Under the pieces are notes generated by a model. It ran no database searches. It was not told where the DNA came from and worked only from the letters and a program-made list of their open reading frames with translations. From Corbicula japonica (Eukaryota > Mollusca > Bivalvia > Venerida > Cyrenidae), in assembly GCA_038501625.1 (NCBI GenBank), contig JAZAYU010000007.1, positions 620,001 through 684,000 on the forward strand: DNA of 64,000 nucleotides, given 5' to 3'. How positions within the stretch are numbered: position 1 is the stretch's first letter; each line of letters begins with the position of its first letter. A program made the position numbers and the translations under genes. Shown here one piece after another: positions 11,301-22,821 of this stretch.

Positions 11301-14300
11301 CTGAAATTATCTTATTTAATCATAAAAGACTGTTTTGAGAATCTTTAAAACTAATAAGAATCTTACCAAAAACTGATTTTTGGGAAGTAGGGATTGGGGA
11401 AAAATTTTGTTCTGCATTATTAAAAGATTAAACAACAACAACAACAAAAACAACAACAGCTGAGCATGAACATTGAGCATGTAAAATATTATATTCCTGC
11501 ATTAATGCCTGAACATGTGTCATTTAGATTTAAACATTGTGTTCTAGTGCCTGCTATCCTGAATGAAGCAGTACCAGCAACTACTCAGAATGTGGATGCC
11601 GAGATTCATGCTGCACTCAGATCTGCCAATAAATACACAGGTATTTGGTTAATTTTATGAACTTTAGAATTCCAGTATTTGAAAATTTGAATGATACTTA
11701 TATATCAATAATAATATCCATTTCGTATCAGTTTTTTTTGTGGTTTACATAGGAATCGAGATCAAGATGTGAGAGTTAAAGCCACAAAATTATAAGCCCA
11801 CAGATATTAATGCTTCCATAATAGCAAACATGAATGTATGAAGGTGAACTTGAATATATGATGGAAAACATTAATCGAGGTGTGAAACATGAATATGTGA
11901 AATGTGTTTTCATATTTGTAGCATTAATTGAGAAGATCCAGTCAGGTGACAGTTCTGAGGGACCATCAGCTCAGCTACTGAAGGAGGCACTGATCAACTC
12001 CAGACAACATGAGGCCTTCCTTAGGGTCATACTGGTAGGCTGAGATTATTTTCCTTCAAAGATTTATGCAAAACAGACAAAGCCCCATGATGAAAAAACT
12101 GAGACTTGCAACCAGTAGCCAGAATTTGAAACTACAACCAGTCTACAAACTGACCGATCACAAGCTTTTGTTTGCAACCTATTCAGTGTATCAGTTTAAG
12201 ACCCACCATTTTTTAAATTAAGACATACACTTTCCTTTTTCTATTGTTTGAATTTTAATGTCCACTTTGGCATCTGATAGTGTTCCTGTCTTTATTGTTA
12301 CAGAATGATGTGATCAGCTGTGCCCAGCAGGTAGAGATGTTAGAACAGCAGCTTGCCACACGTATGGAACAGCTCCAGGCAACTGTTCAGTCCAAAACAG
12401 CAGTACCCACAGCACAAGTCTATGTAAGTCAATTAAAAAATCCTTTCTTTGTTTTCTTATAAGCACTGTAAAGAAGACATGAATCCCATGTGTTTGATTT
12501 TTATACAGAGCAGCAATTATAATTAATTTATAATTTTCTATTAAAACTGATTATGCAGGGCTTTTTTTCAGTCGATTTTATACCAGATATTGGGTTATGT
12601 TCCTATTGGCAAAACATATTATTTTTTCCCAATAAGAGAAGAAAAATTCCCAAATAAATCAATACAAAAATTTCTGACCAAAAGGAAACATTACCTGTGT
12701 AATTTCATAAATAAAATATTACAGTTTGTTAGTTAATCAGGTATCATTTGTTTCTTTAATCCATAAATTTTTAATAATATTAAATATGTGTAAAACTTTA
12801 TATTCCCGAATGATGCAAAAAAAAATCCCAATTTCTAGCAAAGCAACAGAGAACACATCTGCCACTCTCTCCATAGCCCTGTTTGTGATTAAAGCCTTTG
12901 ATTGTATCTGAAGGTATTTAATTGATCAAGCTACCATAATTATGTGACTGAGTCTTTTTTCTTGATGATTTCAGCCCCAGTTTATACACCTGTCTCAATT
13001 ATGGAGTGGATTCCAGGATGAGATGGTGTTGCTCAGTGTTCTAAGTAACATCCTGGCCAGTCTCGATCCATTCACCAGGGTAAGTTGACTGTGTGCAGGG
13101 TATGCTGATAATTGAAGATTAATTATCAGAATTCAGTGGTAAATTTTCCCAAATTGAAATGCTTTTGAAAAGAGACTCTGTTTTATTTGAACTAAGATTT
13201 TTTTATCATATTTTTATTAGATTTCTGTTAAAAGCATTTGAAATAAACAAAAAATACATGGGTAAATATTTTTGCTGCGCTTGGTTGAGCACACAAATTT
13301 ATGTCACTCATTAAGTCTGCAGAGGTTAGACAACTTTAAGGGAAATCTGCAATGGTTAGAAAACTGTAGGGTAGGTCTGCAATAGTTAGTCAACAAATCT
13401 TGAATAGTTATTAAGTACAACAGCTTATAAACAGTGTGACTGATCAGATATCTTTGAAATCATGTGTACTTGTACATGATGTAATTGTGCAATCTATTTC
13501 AGGGTCATCGGGAGCTGTTTAATGATGAAGTTCTAATACCTTTCCTTAGTGGTGTCACCATCAAATCGGACGAGGAGAGAATTCACGAGGTAAAACAAGA
13601 CTGTTCTTTCACCTACTGTGCCACAAATTTACATATTGTTTTCTTGTATAAGTCATCATCTTTCCAAGTTTTTATCTTATAATTATCTGTGCCATCTGAT
13701 CAGAATCTAAACTGTTCGCTATTTGATTCATTAGGTTATTTCTGACTAAAATGCAACCAGTGCAGATCCTGATCAGATGGCACGCATGTGCTGGCTGATC
13801 TGGATCTACACTGGTCGCACATGCATAAAAATGCGTATATATGGAGGAAGGGATTAACTAGCAAGGAAAATAGTTGAACTCATTGACCAAAATTTGGTGT
13901 GTTTTTTACGTTATTTATACCTTCCTTAGCCATCACTATGATGTGCTTTTGTGGTACAATGTACAAACTTGAGCCTGATCTGACAGGAAATTTTATAAAT
14001 GAAAAGTGATGTAGGAGTAACAGGAATAGACATATTCAGAAAACACATTGTAAACACACAGCCTTAAAGTATAGAGAAAAAAAGGAGAATTAAGTTTAAA
14101 ATTTCGTCAGTTTCAAAAAGACTGAAATTTCATAAAAAGAAGAACCTGACTGAGGGGTTACCTGATTGGAACTGTCAGTGATAAAGGTTTATTGATGAAA
14201 AACAGAAAGGAAACTTTATTAACTTGCTTGTACAAAAAATGTCTGTTCTTTCACATACTGTGCCACAAACTTACATATTGTTTTCTTGTATTAGTCTGAA

Positions 14301-17300
14301 TCTGTCCAAGGATTATTGTTACTGCAAAGTATACAGCTTACATCTAACGGGTGACCAGTGAAGATCCAGATTAGCCTGCATGTCCCTGCAATCGGATAAA
14401 GATCTATATTTACATTCCTATTGATTTCTTCGTTTAAAAAAATTCGGTTCATTTTGCATGAACCGCATGACCCGTAATGACGTCAGTAACGTCATGGCTG
14501 TTACTATTGAAAACTCCCACGTATTACTCCCCCTTTTCACTTAATACTAATTTTTGAAAGCGTTCGACTTAAGTTTATTTAAAGAAAAAAATGAATAAAA
14601 TGTAAATATAAGTAATGATTCTTATTTTGGTGCGGTTCATGCAAATTGGACGTGCACGCGAGAGCTGGCAAATTTACCATAAAGCGCTAGCGCGCTTTAT
14701 GGATTTGCCAGCTCTCGCGTGCACTCCAATCTGCATGAACCGCACCAAAATAAGAATCATTCCTTAAATACAGTTTACTTTTATTGGATTATTTCTGACC
14801 AAGAAGAAAACAGCAGACTGCACAGATCTAAACTGTTCACCCATCTGATAAAAGGAACTCCATGGAGAAAAGGGCTAACAACTTAGTGGTCTTACTGTAT
14901 TTCAGACAAGTGGAGCAGAGTTCAGAGTGAATCCTAAGGACTTCAGAGAGCTAGACTGGCTGTTTCCAGAAACCACAAAAAACTTCAACAAACTCCCTCT
15001 TCAGTACAGGGTATGCTCACTTACAGGGTTTACATTAAAAGCTGACCGCCAGCCAAATTGACCATTTCAATCAATATTTGGGCTTGCTTAAATCTTGAAA
15101 AAATAGATGAAAAACGGCAATGTAAAATCAAGATGATGATGATATTTTGTTTGTTTTTGTTACAACTTCCAGTTTGTAAACTGATTTGTTATTGGTTTCC
15201 TGGTTTCAATTGTTTAATCATGATACATGTATCTATAACATAAAGGGTAATCTAACGGCCATTTGATAGGAAGAAATGAGTTTGCAGAGGATATTCTATG
15301 TTCAAACGTATGATATTTCATGTAGTATTAAACTATATATATACAGCACATGCAGAAGTAAATACTATTTTGAAATGACTGTTTAACAGTACTTGGTTAT
15401 CACTGACCAACACAAGTTATTCTGGTTATAGTCAACCTTATATTGCTGAACTAGTGCAGGTCAGTTATGCTAAACCATCTTTTTCTTAAGCTACCATAGG
15501 CATATTTTTATGTTATTGTTGTTAATAGTGTTGACTTTTTATTGACATGTATAAATGGTTATGTTTCTAGGGATTTTGTGCCTGGGCATTAGCAAAATAC
15601 GACAGATTATTACTTCCTGCCAACCCTGAGATCGGAGTCCTACGATATAAAGATCATTATTATGCATTCTCATCTAGAAAAGCAGCTACAGAATTTGCAA
15701 ATAATATAGAGGGGTAGGTCTTTCTCAGGATTCAGATATTTTGTGGCAGTTTACACCTGTCTCTGCAACAACCAAATTAAGTAAAGGACTTGTCTGTCTA
15801 TTAGTTTAAGCAGTGTTTAACTTACATGAAACTTAATGAACAAAATTTATAAACTAAATAATCAGCATTGTAGACTATGATCAGACTGCATAGATATGCA
15901 TGCCAATCTGGGTCTACACTGGTCACAATTGTCACAAGTGCTGTGGGAAGCACATAAAATGTCAATGAATAAAAAAGAAAGGTACTATGAGGTTGTTTTA
16001 ATAAAAAGTGGACCTATATATCACTGTTATTCTATTTTGGGTGCATAATTCTATCTTTTTATATAGGCAGCTTAGCATAACTAAATGAAAACCAGAATTG
16101 AAAGTAGAAAATTTGTATCATCTAGTTTAATCCTGATTGTCATTGGACAATTTTGAAATCATATACATACCGGGTACTTCATTTTTCAGAAATTCATAAA
16201 AATTGTCTCAGTAAAGAAACCTAGGAAATCAGTTGAAAATTTGTTATTTTTTATAGGTTTATACATCAAGTGGCAGAGGGTGCTAAGAGGAGCCCAGAGC
16301 TGATTCAGCTGTTAGAACTTCATACACAGTTTGCCACAATAACACCATACTCACAGGTAGTTTGTCTTTAACCCTTTACACCATATATACGCATTATTAC
16401 TCAACTGCGACCAGTATAATCCAGATGAGCTGGCACATCCAAGCCATTTGATCAGGATTTGTACTGTTCACTTTCTAGTCAGAAATAACCTTATATATCT
16501 AAAAGTGAACAGAGATCTACACTGTTCGTCCATGTGATAAAGGTGTATCTATGGAGTAAATGCTTAAAGATGACTTTTTAGTCATTTCATTTCATTTTCA
16601 CAAGTATAGCTCAAATAGTTATAAATATATTAATTGTGTTAAATGTTAGAAAATTGATTTGCAAATATTTTTAACAAAATCATATATTTCTTCCGAAAAA
16701 ATTTCATAACAATTTCCCAACTAAGGTATAAAACCTTGATTTTATGTGTATTATTACTTAGTACAAAAATTGACCTAGCACTAAGGCCTCTCTAATGAAT
16801 GATATAAAATTTGCCTGACAGCTTGCACAACTGGATGCAAGATTAATTAAATTAATTGAATGAATATAAACCATGTGCCCAGTAATTACACAGAAACATT
16901 GCAGAAAATATGTCTCCATTCAAGTTTTATATGATATAAGATCTGTGTTCAATGTTGAATTGCTTTTGAAACATGTTATGGTATGTGTTTTATCATTAGA
17001 TAATGAAATTTTTGTTTTAGGGCAAAGACCAAGGGCGTATGATAGAGAAACCTGTGACAAAATGTGACAGTGAAACCCAGACGGACACACACATCCTGGA
17101 AGCTAATATTGTCAAATCTTATGAATGGAATGAATGGGAGTTGAGAAGGAAAGCCATTAAGCTGGTGGGTAAACTCTGATCATTTCCTGCTATGAAAGCT
17201 ATGTTTTAATTAAAATTAATGCGCTTATTTGAATGAACTATTGTAAGCATGTGTGGTAAGTTTTCATTTGATTTCATTTTACCCATTACTCCGTATATAT

Positions 17301-18874
17301 GCCTTTTCAGGCATTGACCGACATTGTAGAACCAGATCATTCCATCTTATCAGGATCTGCACTGTTCATTTTTAATCAGAATCAACCTAATAAATCTAAA
17401 AGCAAACAGTGTAGATCCTGATTAGATGGCACAGATGTGCTGGCTGATCTGGATCTACACTGTTTCCCCAATAAAGCTTTTGCATATAAAGCTAAAGCAA
17501 TAAAGCTGTATCTATGGAGTAAATGGTTAAATGTGGTAAAAAAATTATGTACTGGTCCATATATAAAATTAATGTTTCATTTCATGTTTATTTGAGCATG
17601 TGGTTGTCAACATGAAATCATTGTTTTATGTTGGTTTTCAGGCTAACCTGCGTACTCGAGTCACACATTCCATGCAGACGAACCTTAGCAATATGCGGCG
17701 TGATACAGCTATACAAGTCTGGCCACCAAAGTACGATTATTACCTTCTTTATAGCTTTTACTTTGATTATTTATCCTTCATTCTATTTGAATTTAGGACC
17801 GTCTATTCAGGTTTTGTAGGCTTTATTGTAGAATTTATTGAGTTAGCAGCAAACACTGTAGATCCTGACTTCAGACTGCATGGTTCTTGGGTTTCGACTG
17901 GTTGCAAATGGGACTTAGGCTTAAAACAATTTGGAAACCAATCGACAAACTCTAGGTTGTGATTGATTGCACAGTTCATCCACCCATCTGCTTAAGACTG
18001 CCATTGCATTTTCTCATTCATTGTAGTTTAAATACATGTATATCATACCGTATGATATCATATGGTGACCACTCTGATTTTGGTGTAAAAACACATCTTC
18101 CAGGACCAGCCAAAAAAGAGAATGTCCAACTTCTTGCATTTTTTTGCGGCACAAAAACCTTTCATTTGTTTGAGGCAAAGGTTAAAAAATCGTAGTCAGA
18201 TTATTAAAGAATTTTAAAGTGTTTGTTAAGCAACCTAAGTATTTATGTCGAGCTTGAGCCTTATTGGCTGTAAGGCATACTTGTGAAACTTTGTTTATGA
18301 CCTTGTGAGAGATTTACCTTGACATATGTGGGAGATTTTGAAAATCGATATGAGCAAATCAGAAAATTTTGTCACAAAAAGTGGGACAATTCATCATACT
18401 ATACTACTCAAATACCCCACAATGGAGAGAAATGGTAGTGTCAAATGCAGCAGACTCCCACCTGATGTGAGAGCTTTCACAGTTGTGTTAAGTCAATAAA
18501 CTTATCTGTTTCCTCCATACACATGTCTTTATGGCTTAGACTAGTGTAGATCCAGATCAGCCAGCACTTCTGCACTGTTCACTTTATTTATTTATTTCTG
18601 GGTAATAAGTGTACAGTGCAGATCCTGATCAGATGTGCTGGCTGATCGGGATCTACACTTGTCGCACATGCATTTAAATGTGTATGTATAGAGTAAAGGA
18701 TTAATCATGTACACTGTTATTTGTTACAGAGTGCAAGGGACCCAGACAAAGGAGGATAACAGCACTAATGTGCCCAAACCACAGGTGTTCCTAGCCGGCC
18801 TGAGGGGAGGTGGCATGTCTGTGCCCACCAAGATGACCAAAATGGACCTCACTATTGATGTAGACCAGACCTAA
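8329..18874 (+). CDS. CFAP206: cilia- and flagella-associated protein 206
   Basis: Complete 16-exon gene. Coding exons: 8329-8436, 9305-9388, 9739-9829, 10224-10412, 10811-10969, 11548-11640, 11922-12034, 12304-12423, 12975-13079, 13503-13589, 14906-15010, 15571-15713, 16257-16356, 17021-17164, 17642-17730, 18730-18874. All introns are GT-AG, phases match, and the product is 624 residues, essentially the length of the vertebrate protein (about 622). Diagnostic stretches include AESVIKNIIREI near the start, VYFDMNYTTR, ELESLYRKI, MIVTGIRLFN, SYEWNEWELRRKAIKLANLR and VFLAGLRGG near the end. In other organisms FAP206/CFAP206 docks radial spoke 2 on the 96-nm axonemal repeat and is needed for ciliary and sperm motility. 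There is no signal peptide or membrane segment. The start is the first ATG in exon 1 and matches the family N-terminus. Introns carry at least nine family 2 palindromic repeats. Confidence 0.97.
8488..8675. mobile_element. 188-bp MITE in CFAP206 intron 1
   Basis: Perfect 15-bp inverted ends (GCAGTTTACCGGTAC at 8488-8502 and its complement at 8661-8675) enclose a GC-rich patch (about 8585-8615). It lies 51 bases after the exon 1 donor and has no coding capacity. Confidence 0.75.
8761..9005. repeat. family 2 palindromic repeat
   Basis: Diverged full-length copy in CFAP206 intron 1. It starts TAACCATTTACTCCT and ends ATCTATGGGTTAAAA, with ACCAGTGTAGATCCAGAT and AAAAGTGAACAGTGTA blocks between. 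Confidence 0.75.
10480..10592. repeat. family 2 palindromic repeat, partial
   Basis: Central part only, in CFAP206 intron 4: GCCATCTGATCAGGACCTGC is mirrored by GCAGAATCTGATCAGATGGC. Confidence 0.7.
11020..11237. repeat. family 2 palindromic repeat
   Basis: Copy in CFAP206 intron 5, beginning about 50 bases past the donor. Ends ACCTTTTACTTCATGTGATA and AGTAAAGGGTTAA; the centre has GATTCTGATCAGACAG. Confidence 0.75.
11429..11459. repeat. (AAC)n microsatellite
   Basis: About nine AAC/AAAAAC units in CFAP206 intron 5. Confidence 0.8.
13686..13858. repeat. family 2 palindromic repeat
   Basis: Copy in CFAP206 intron 10. CCATCTGATCAGAATCTAAA is mirrored by GATCCTGATCAGATGGCACG; it ends ATGGAGGAAGGGATTAAC. 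The left outer end is missing. Confidence 0.75.
14347..14880. repeat. family 2 repeat split by a later insertion
   Basis: The left part (14347-about 14410, with GGGTGACCAGTGAAGATCCA) and the right part (about 14762-14880, with TTATTTCTGACCAAGAAG and ATGGAGAAAAGGGCTAA) are separated by about 350 bases that contain a large palindrome. Confidence 0.65.
14614..14761. repeat. 148-bp near-perfect palindrome
   Basis: Arms of about 72 bases mirror each other with few mismatches. The outer sequence is AATGATTCTTATTTTGGTGC and the centre is ATAAAGCGC-TAGC-GCGCTTTAT (4-base loop at 14688-14691). It forms the right part of the insertion in the preceding entry; left of it are smaller hairpins (GGTTCAT..ATGAACC near 14450; ATGACGTcagtAACGTCAT near 14477). 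Confidence 0.85.
15858..15940. repeat. family 2 palindromic repeat, short remnant
   Basis: Right-hand part only, in CFAP206 intron 12, with ATGATCAGACTGCATAGA and CTGGGTCTACACTGGTC. Confidence 0.55.
16369..16567. repeat. family 2 repeat 12 bases past a splice donor
   Basis: Begins TAACCCTTTACACCATATAT and ends ATCTATGGAGTAAATGCTTAA. Exon 13 of CFAP206 ends at 16356, so the copy starts within the first dozen bases of intron 13. Confidence 0.8.
17279..17530. repeat. family 2 palindromic repeat
   Basis: Copy in CFAP206 intron 14, with TACCCATTACTCCGTATATA at the left and ATGGAGTAAATGGTTAA at the right. Confidence 0.8.
18512..18704. repeat. family 2 palindromic repeat
   Basis: Copy in the last CFAP206 intron, ending about 25 bases before the exon 16 acceptor (18728-18729). 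Contains GTGTAGATCCAGATCAGCCA and GTGCAGATCCTGATCAGATG. Confidence 0.75.
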
Positions 18875-18964
18875 TGAACATAGCTTATAGTGTAAAACAA
18901 CTTAAAACTGATGCAAACAGCAAAATTATCATAGTGTTAAACTCAGAAATACCCAAAAAAATGA

Positions 18965-18986
18965 AATAAAATCAATGTTAAATAAA
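18965..18986 (+). promoter_or_regulatory. candidate CFAP206 poly(A) signals
   Basis: Two AATAAA hexamers (18965-18970, 18981-18986) lie about 90-110 bases after the CFAP206 stop codon. A further one near 19801 is an alternative for a longer 3' UTR. Confidence 0.5.
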
Positions 18987-19228
18987 ATTGCAGTAAAGCC
19001 ATTTGTTAAGATTAGATAACATATTTTGATCAAGGTCAGTCACAATGGTCTACCTTAGAAAAAGTGTCTTTGGAAACAAGAAGTCCTGATAAAACATGTA
19101 AAACTGTCATCACAAACATAAATTTAATCTATAGAAGTTATATTTTATTACTTTTTTGTTCAGATCATCTTGGCAAATGTATGAGATCAGACTGATTAGC
19201 TAAGTAATTGCAAATATACATATAAAGT

Positions 19229-19365
19229 TGGGCTAAAGATCATCAAACTAAGACTGGAGACCATTCTCAAATCTGAAGCATCTGATTGGTTTAAATGGTG
19301 ACTAGTGACAGATGCTTGAGATTGGAGACTGGTCTACAGATTTAGTTTTATGATCTTGGGCTCTG
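19229..19365. repeat. family 1 palindromic MITE-like repeat
   Basis: Starts GGGCTAAAGATCATCAAACT and ends TAGTTTTATGATCTTGGGCT, with GATTGGTTTAAATGG at the centre. Lies in the 3' flank of CFAP206, possibly in a long 3' UTR. Confidence 0.8.
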
Positions 19366-20097
19366 AACAAATCAAAGAAAAAAATGTTATTAAAAAGATT
19401 AAAATCAGATTATATATAAAAACCATTTGATGGAAGGCCAAAATCATTGTGATGCATCTTAGTCAATGTTGGTGAGGTAATAGCAGGAGTTTGTGATCAC
19501 CAAAAGCAACACATTAATATACTTTACAATACATGGTGAATGATTAAAGACTTACTAAATTGTGGTGTTAAGAAGTCATAGTGTAAATGTAATGTGAATG
19601 ACACTTGCAGACTCTGATATTGTTTGTGTATATATTGTACACAAATCTTTATTTAAAATTAAAATGATAACAATATGTTTTTGTTTGATTTTCATTGTCA
19701 TATATTTTCAATTTTATTCCACTTTACTAAGTTGAACTGAAACTATTGTTTTGCAAGGCCATTTTCAATCTCTACATTTTAAGTTTTATACATTTTTGGC
19801 AATAAATAACAATTCTCTTTCATTTTCCCATTTCTTTTAAGTGATATTGTTACATATTTTCGCTATATTTATTACTGTTTACCCTTAAATGCATAATAAG
19901 CAATATTGTCTGCTCAACTTTATGACGTCAGTTCAAGGAATGACATCAGCTTCCGGAAGACATGTTTGCGAATGGCGCGACTCAATGTCTTCAGTACATT
20001 TGTGGTATCATATAATTTTGCTGGTTCCGAAAGTTCGCACAAACGCTGAAAATGACTGTTTCGCGCGGAAGTCATTTCGCACAAATTCCATTTTCTG

Positions 20098-20430
20098 AAA
20101 AGAAACTGGTCAAATATACAACCGGTCATGTTCTAATCAGTAATGGCAGATTATTTCTATAATTTCTTCTGTTTGTCTAATTGAGCAACTAGCCACGTGT
20201 CAAAAATAACACCCTTTGTGCGTCATTAATCGAATCTTTGTTTATTCCGTTCTGCTAATTAAATTCAATTTTCTGCAAAAAGTCCTGAAATACACAAACT
20301 GTCGCTGTTCTTATCAGTGGCAGACCCTTTCTATACATGTAGTTACTTCTTTTATTGAGCGAGCTAGCCGCGTGTCAAAAGTAACACGGTGTTTGAACGT
20401 TGTTTATTCCGTTCTTCTAACCTGCCTGTC
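20098..20430. repeat. diverged tandem duplication, about 160-180 bp
   Basis: Two consecutive blocks share AGCAACTAGCCACGTGTCAA / AGCGAGCTAGCCGCGTGTCA, then TAACAC, then TTGTTTATTCCGTTCT. No coding sense was found. The TTTATT in each copy reads AATAAA on the minus strand and could serve as a poly(A) signal for the gene at 20762-21789. Confidence 0.65.
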
Positions 20431-20497
20431 AGTTGCTTAACCATTAATAAATGTACTGGACTTAACTGAATTACGTATTGGTATTATCACAAGTGTG

Positions 20498-20702
20498 GCC
20501 CTTACTCCATGCGATATGGCCGCGATCTCAGATAATAATAGTAGATCCAGATCAGCTGTCACATCTTATCAGGATCTACACTGTTCGCTTTTACATACAT
20601 TAGCATCTTTCTGACCAAAAATTGGACAGTCACACGGCACGAATGTGCCAGCTGATCTGGATCTACACTGGTCGCCTGTGGGCATTGAATAAAGGAGCAT
20701 TA
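20498..20702. repeat. family 2 palindromic repeat
   Basis: Lies between the convergent CFAP206 and NPF-repeat genes. AGATCCAGATCAGCTGTCAC is mirrored by GCCAGCTGATCTGGATCT. Confidence 0.8.
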
Positions 20703-20761
20703 TATATATTAAGCCCTTTGTAGAAATATTCATCACTATTTTAATGTCAAGAAGACAGAGT

Positions 20762-21789
20762 TTATTTACCAACCATTGCAAAACCACCGTTAGAATCATT
20801 AGATTCATTCCCACCGAATGCAGAGCCCGATCCAAATCCACTGCCTTGGTTGGAGTTCTGTCCCCAACCGCTAGAGCTGGAACCGCCCATCGTCATGCTA
20901 GAGTTACCTCCCATGGGTCCCCAGGGGTTTGTTCCATTAAGCCCAAAACCATCACCTCCAAATCCATTGCCACCAAAACCTGAGCCACTCCCAAAACTAG
21001 ACTGACCTCCATTACTGAAGCTACCACCGAGTTGGTTAGCTGAACCGTTGGTAGGTGGCCCAAATGGGTTGCTACCCCCGCCAGTGGGTCCCCCAAAGCT
21101 ACCGCCGAATGGATTGGAGCCGTTAGAAGGAGCACCGAATCCACCGCTACCACCGCCAGACGGTCCACCGAAGCTACCGCCGAATGGATTGGAACCGTTA
21201 GAAGGAGCTCCGAATCCACCGCTACCTCCGCCAGACGGTCCACCGAAGCTACCGCCGAATGGATTGGAACCGTTAGAAGGAGCCCCGAATCCACCGCTAC
21301 CACCGCCAGACGGTCCACCGAAGCTACCGCCGAATGGATTGGAACCGTTAGAAGGAGCCCCGAATCCACCGCTGCCTCCACCAGACGGTCCACCGAAGCT
21401 ACCGCCGAATGGATTGGAACCGTTAGAAGGAGCCCCGAATCCACCGCTGCCTCCACCAGACGGTCCACCAAAGCTACCGCCGAATGGATTGGAACCTGTG
21501 CTATCTGGCGATCCAAACCCTGAACCACCTAATGGATTTGAACCAGCGCCTGACGGATCGCCACCTGGTGAACCAAATCCGCCCGGATTACTTCCACCCG
21601 ATCCGCCCCAACCTAGGCTAGCAGCGCCATCGCCCGAAGATGCATTCCCGTTCGTAGTTCCGGAAGCAGGCCCGAACCCCGCTGCGGCAGCACCACCGGA
21701 ACCATTGCTATCGTTACCCCAGCCAAGACTTGCGGCTCCAGTATTTGTCCTGCTGTCACCCAGCTGGCGGGAACTTACATACCGACAAT
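20762..21789 (-). CDS. Gly/Ser-rich NPF-repeat protein, terminal exon
   Basis: Last coding exon of a minus-strand gene. A strong splice acceptor (pyrimidine-rich, then TTTTTAG; plus-strand CT at 21790-21791) precedes it and the frame ends at TAA (plus 20762-20764), giving about 341 residues plus a split codon. From the N-side: CRYVSSRQLGDSR, a low-complexity Gly/Ser/Ala segment with two SLGWG motifs, five near-identical 25-residue repeats each carrying GSNPFGGSFGGPS, then GTNPWGPMGG and a tail ending GGFAMVGK. NPF is the tripeptide bound by EH domains of endocytic proteins, and NPW is related, so an endocytic adaptor role is possible; a structural or secreted Gly-rich protein is also possible. 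Upstream exons should lie to the right, before about 26 kb, but none was identified. It converges with CFAP206. Confidence 0.8.
21031..21555 (-). repeat. 75-bp coding tandem array
   Basis: Six anchors (CGAATGGATT) occur exactly 75 bases apart at 21106, 21181, 21256, 21331, 21406 and 21481, enclosing five near-identical units, with degenerate units on both sides. Each unit encodes 25 residues in the minus-strand gene frame. Unit length being a multiple of three keeps the frame. Confidence 0.95.
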
Positions 21790-21791
21790 CT

Positions 21792-22821
21792 AAAAATTTG
21801 AAAGAAAATAAACTAAGACAGGCTTAATATTATGGAGATGAAATTTGGAATTTAGCACGTTATATTATAGTATCTCTCAATTTCAAAGGAACACATTTCG
21901 TTCAAAGGCCACATATGATATATTCGCGCGGGTATGAAAGCATGCCATTGTATTTTTCTTTTGAGACATTTTTGAATTACATATTTGCATACATGATGTA
22001 ATTAAGTTGTGTTTAAAATTCGCGAAATCCACGAAATTTAACATGCGCGAAAAATGATGATACCGCAGTAATGCCTCATTGTACGACTTATTGTTTTAAT
22101 ACATTCAAATGAAAGATTTACCGGTATGTAGTACTGTGCAAATCAACAACAATGCTAACACCAATATCATCCTTCCTCTGTATGTATCAAAATTATGACA
22201 TTTATTGTAACCTATGAACTGACCCTTCTCTCTGATAAGGAACTTTGCTAAATTGGTGCACTTCGGCCACGCGTTAAGTGATACGTCTATTTATGAAAAC
22301 AGATAGATCTATATAATTAAGTTGTTGTACTTTTTTCTGTTAAGTAATCTCTCCCATTTAAGATCTTTATCTACATAATTAAGTTGTTATACTATTTTCT
22401 GTTAAGTAATCTTTTCCATTCAATAACCCTATATCTACATAATTAAGCTGGTGTACTATTTTCTGTTAAGTAATCTTTCCCATTTAAGCATTACTGTATT
22501 TACTATATCTGAAAAATTAAACGTCATCTGTTAACATGAACATCACATCCTTTTAATATCTACTTTAGATTTTCACAATCTCTTCTGTTAATCATGTTCT
22601 CTGTGTGTTTGTATTGCTATAAGCATTGTAAAATGTTTTATGCAAATAAAATATTCGTATTCGTATATTCGTGTTCGAAAACAGATAGATGGTTTATTTA
22701 GATCATCTGTAATATTTTTCCACATTTAAGGTTATTTGTGTTTTTCCACATTGCAACTAACATGTCTTGTCTTTATTACAATTATGTATTTTGCGTTGTT
22801 CACGATATTTTTCATAAGTTA
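21792..22821. other. AT-rich stretch, no exon recognised
   Basis: Probably intron of the minus-strand NPF-repeat gene. Apart from the 67-bp tandem repeat (22303-22495) nothing was recognised. Confidence 0.4.
22303..22495. repeat. three-copy tandem repeat, about 65-67 bp
   Basis: Three imperfect copies, each with ACATAATTAAGTTGTTRTAC followed by TTTTCTGTTAAGTAATCT. No coding sense. Confidence 0.8.

Noticed and set aside
20893..21528. 211-codon minus-strand frame with VPIHSAVASVDRL repeats
   Set aside because: Alternative frame over the same 75-bp array; kept open only because the unit length is divisible by three. The Gly/Ser/NPF frame extends beyond the array on both sides and fits the splice acceptor.
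21048..21827. 259-codon plus-strand proline-rich frame (PPNGLEPLEGAPNPP repeats)
   Set aside because: It is the antisense of the 75-bp NPF array. The minus-strand frame has a strong acceptor, non-repetitive flanking protein sequence and a meaningful NPF motif; the plus frame has none of these.
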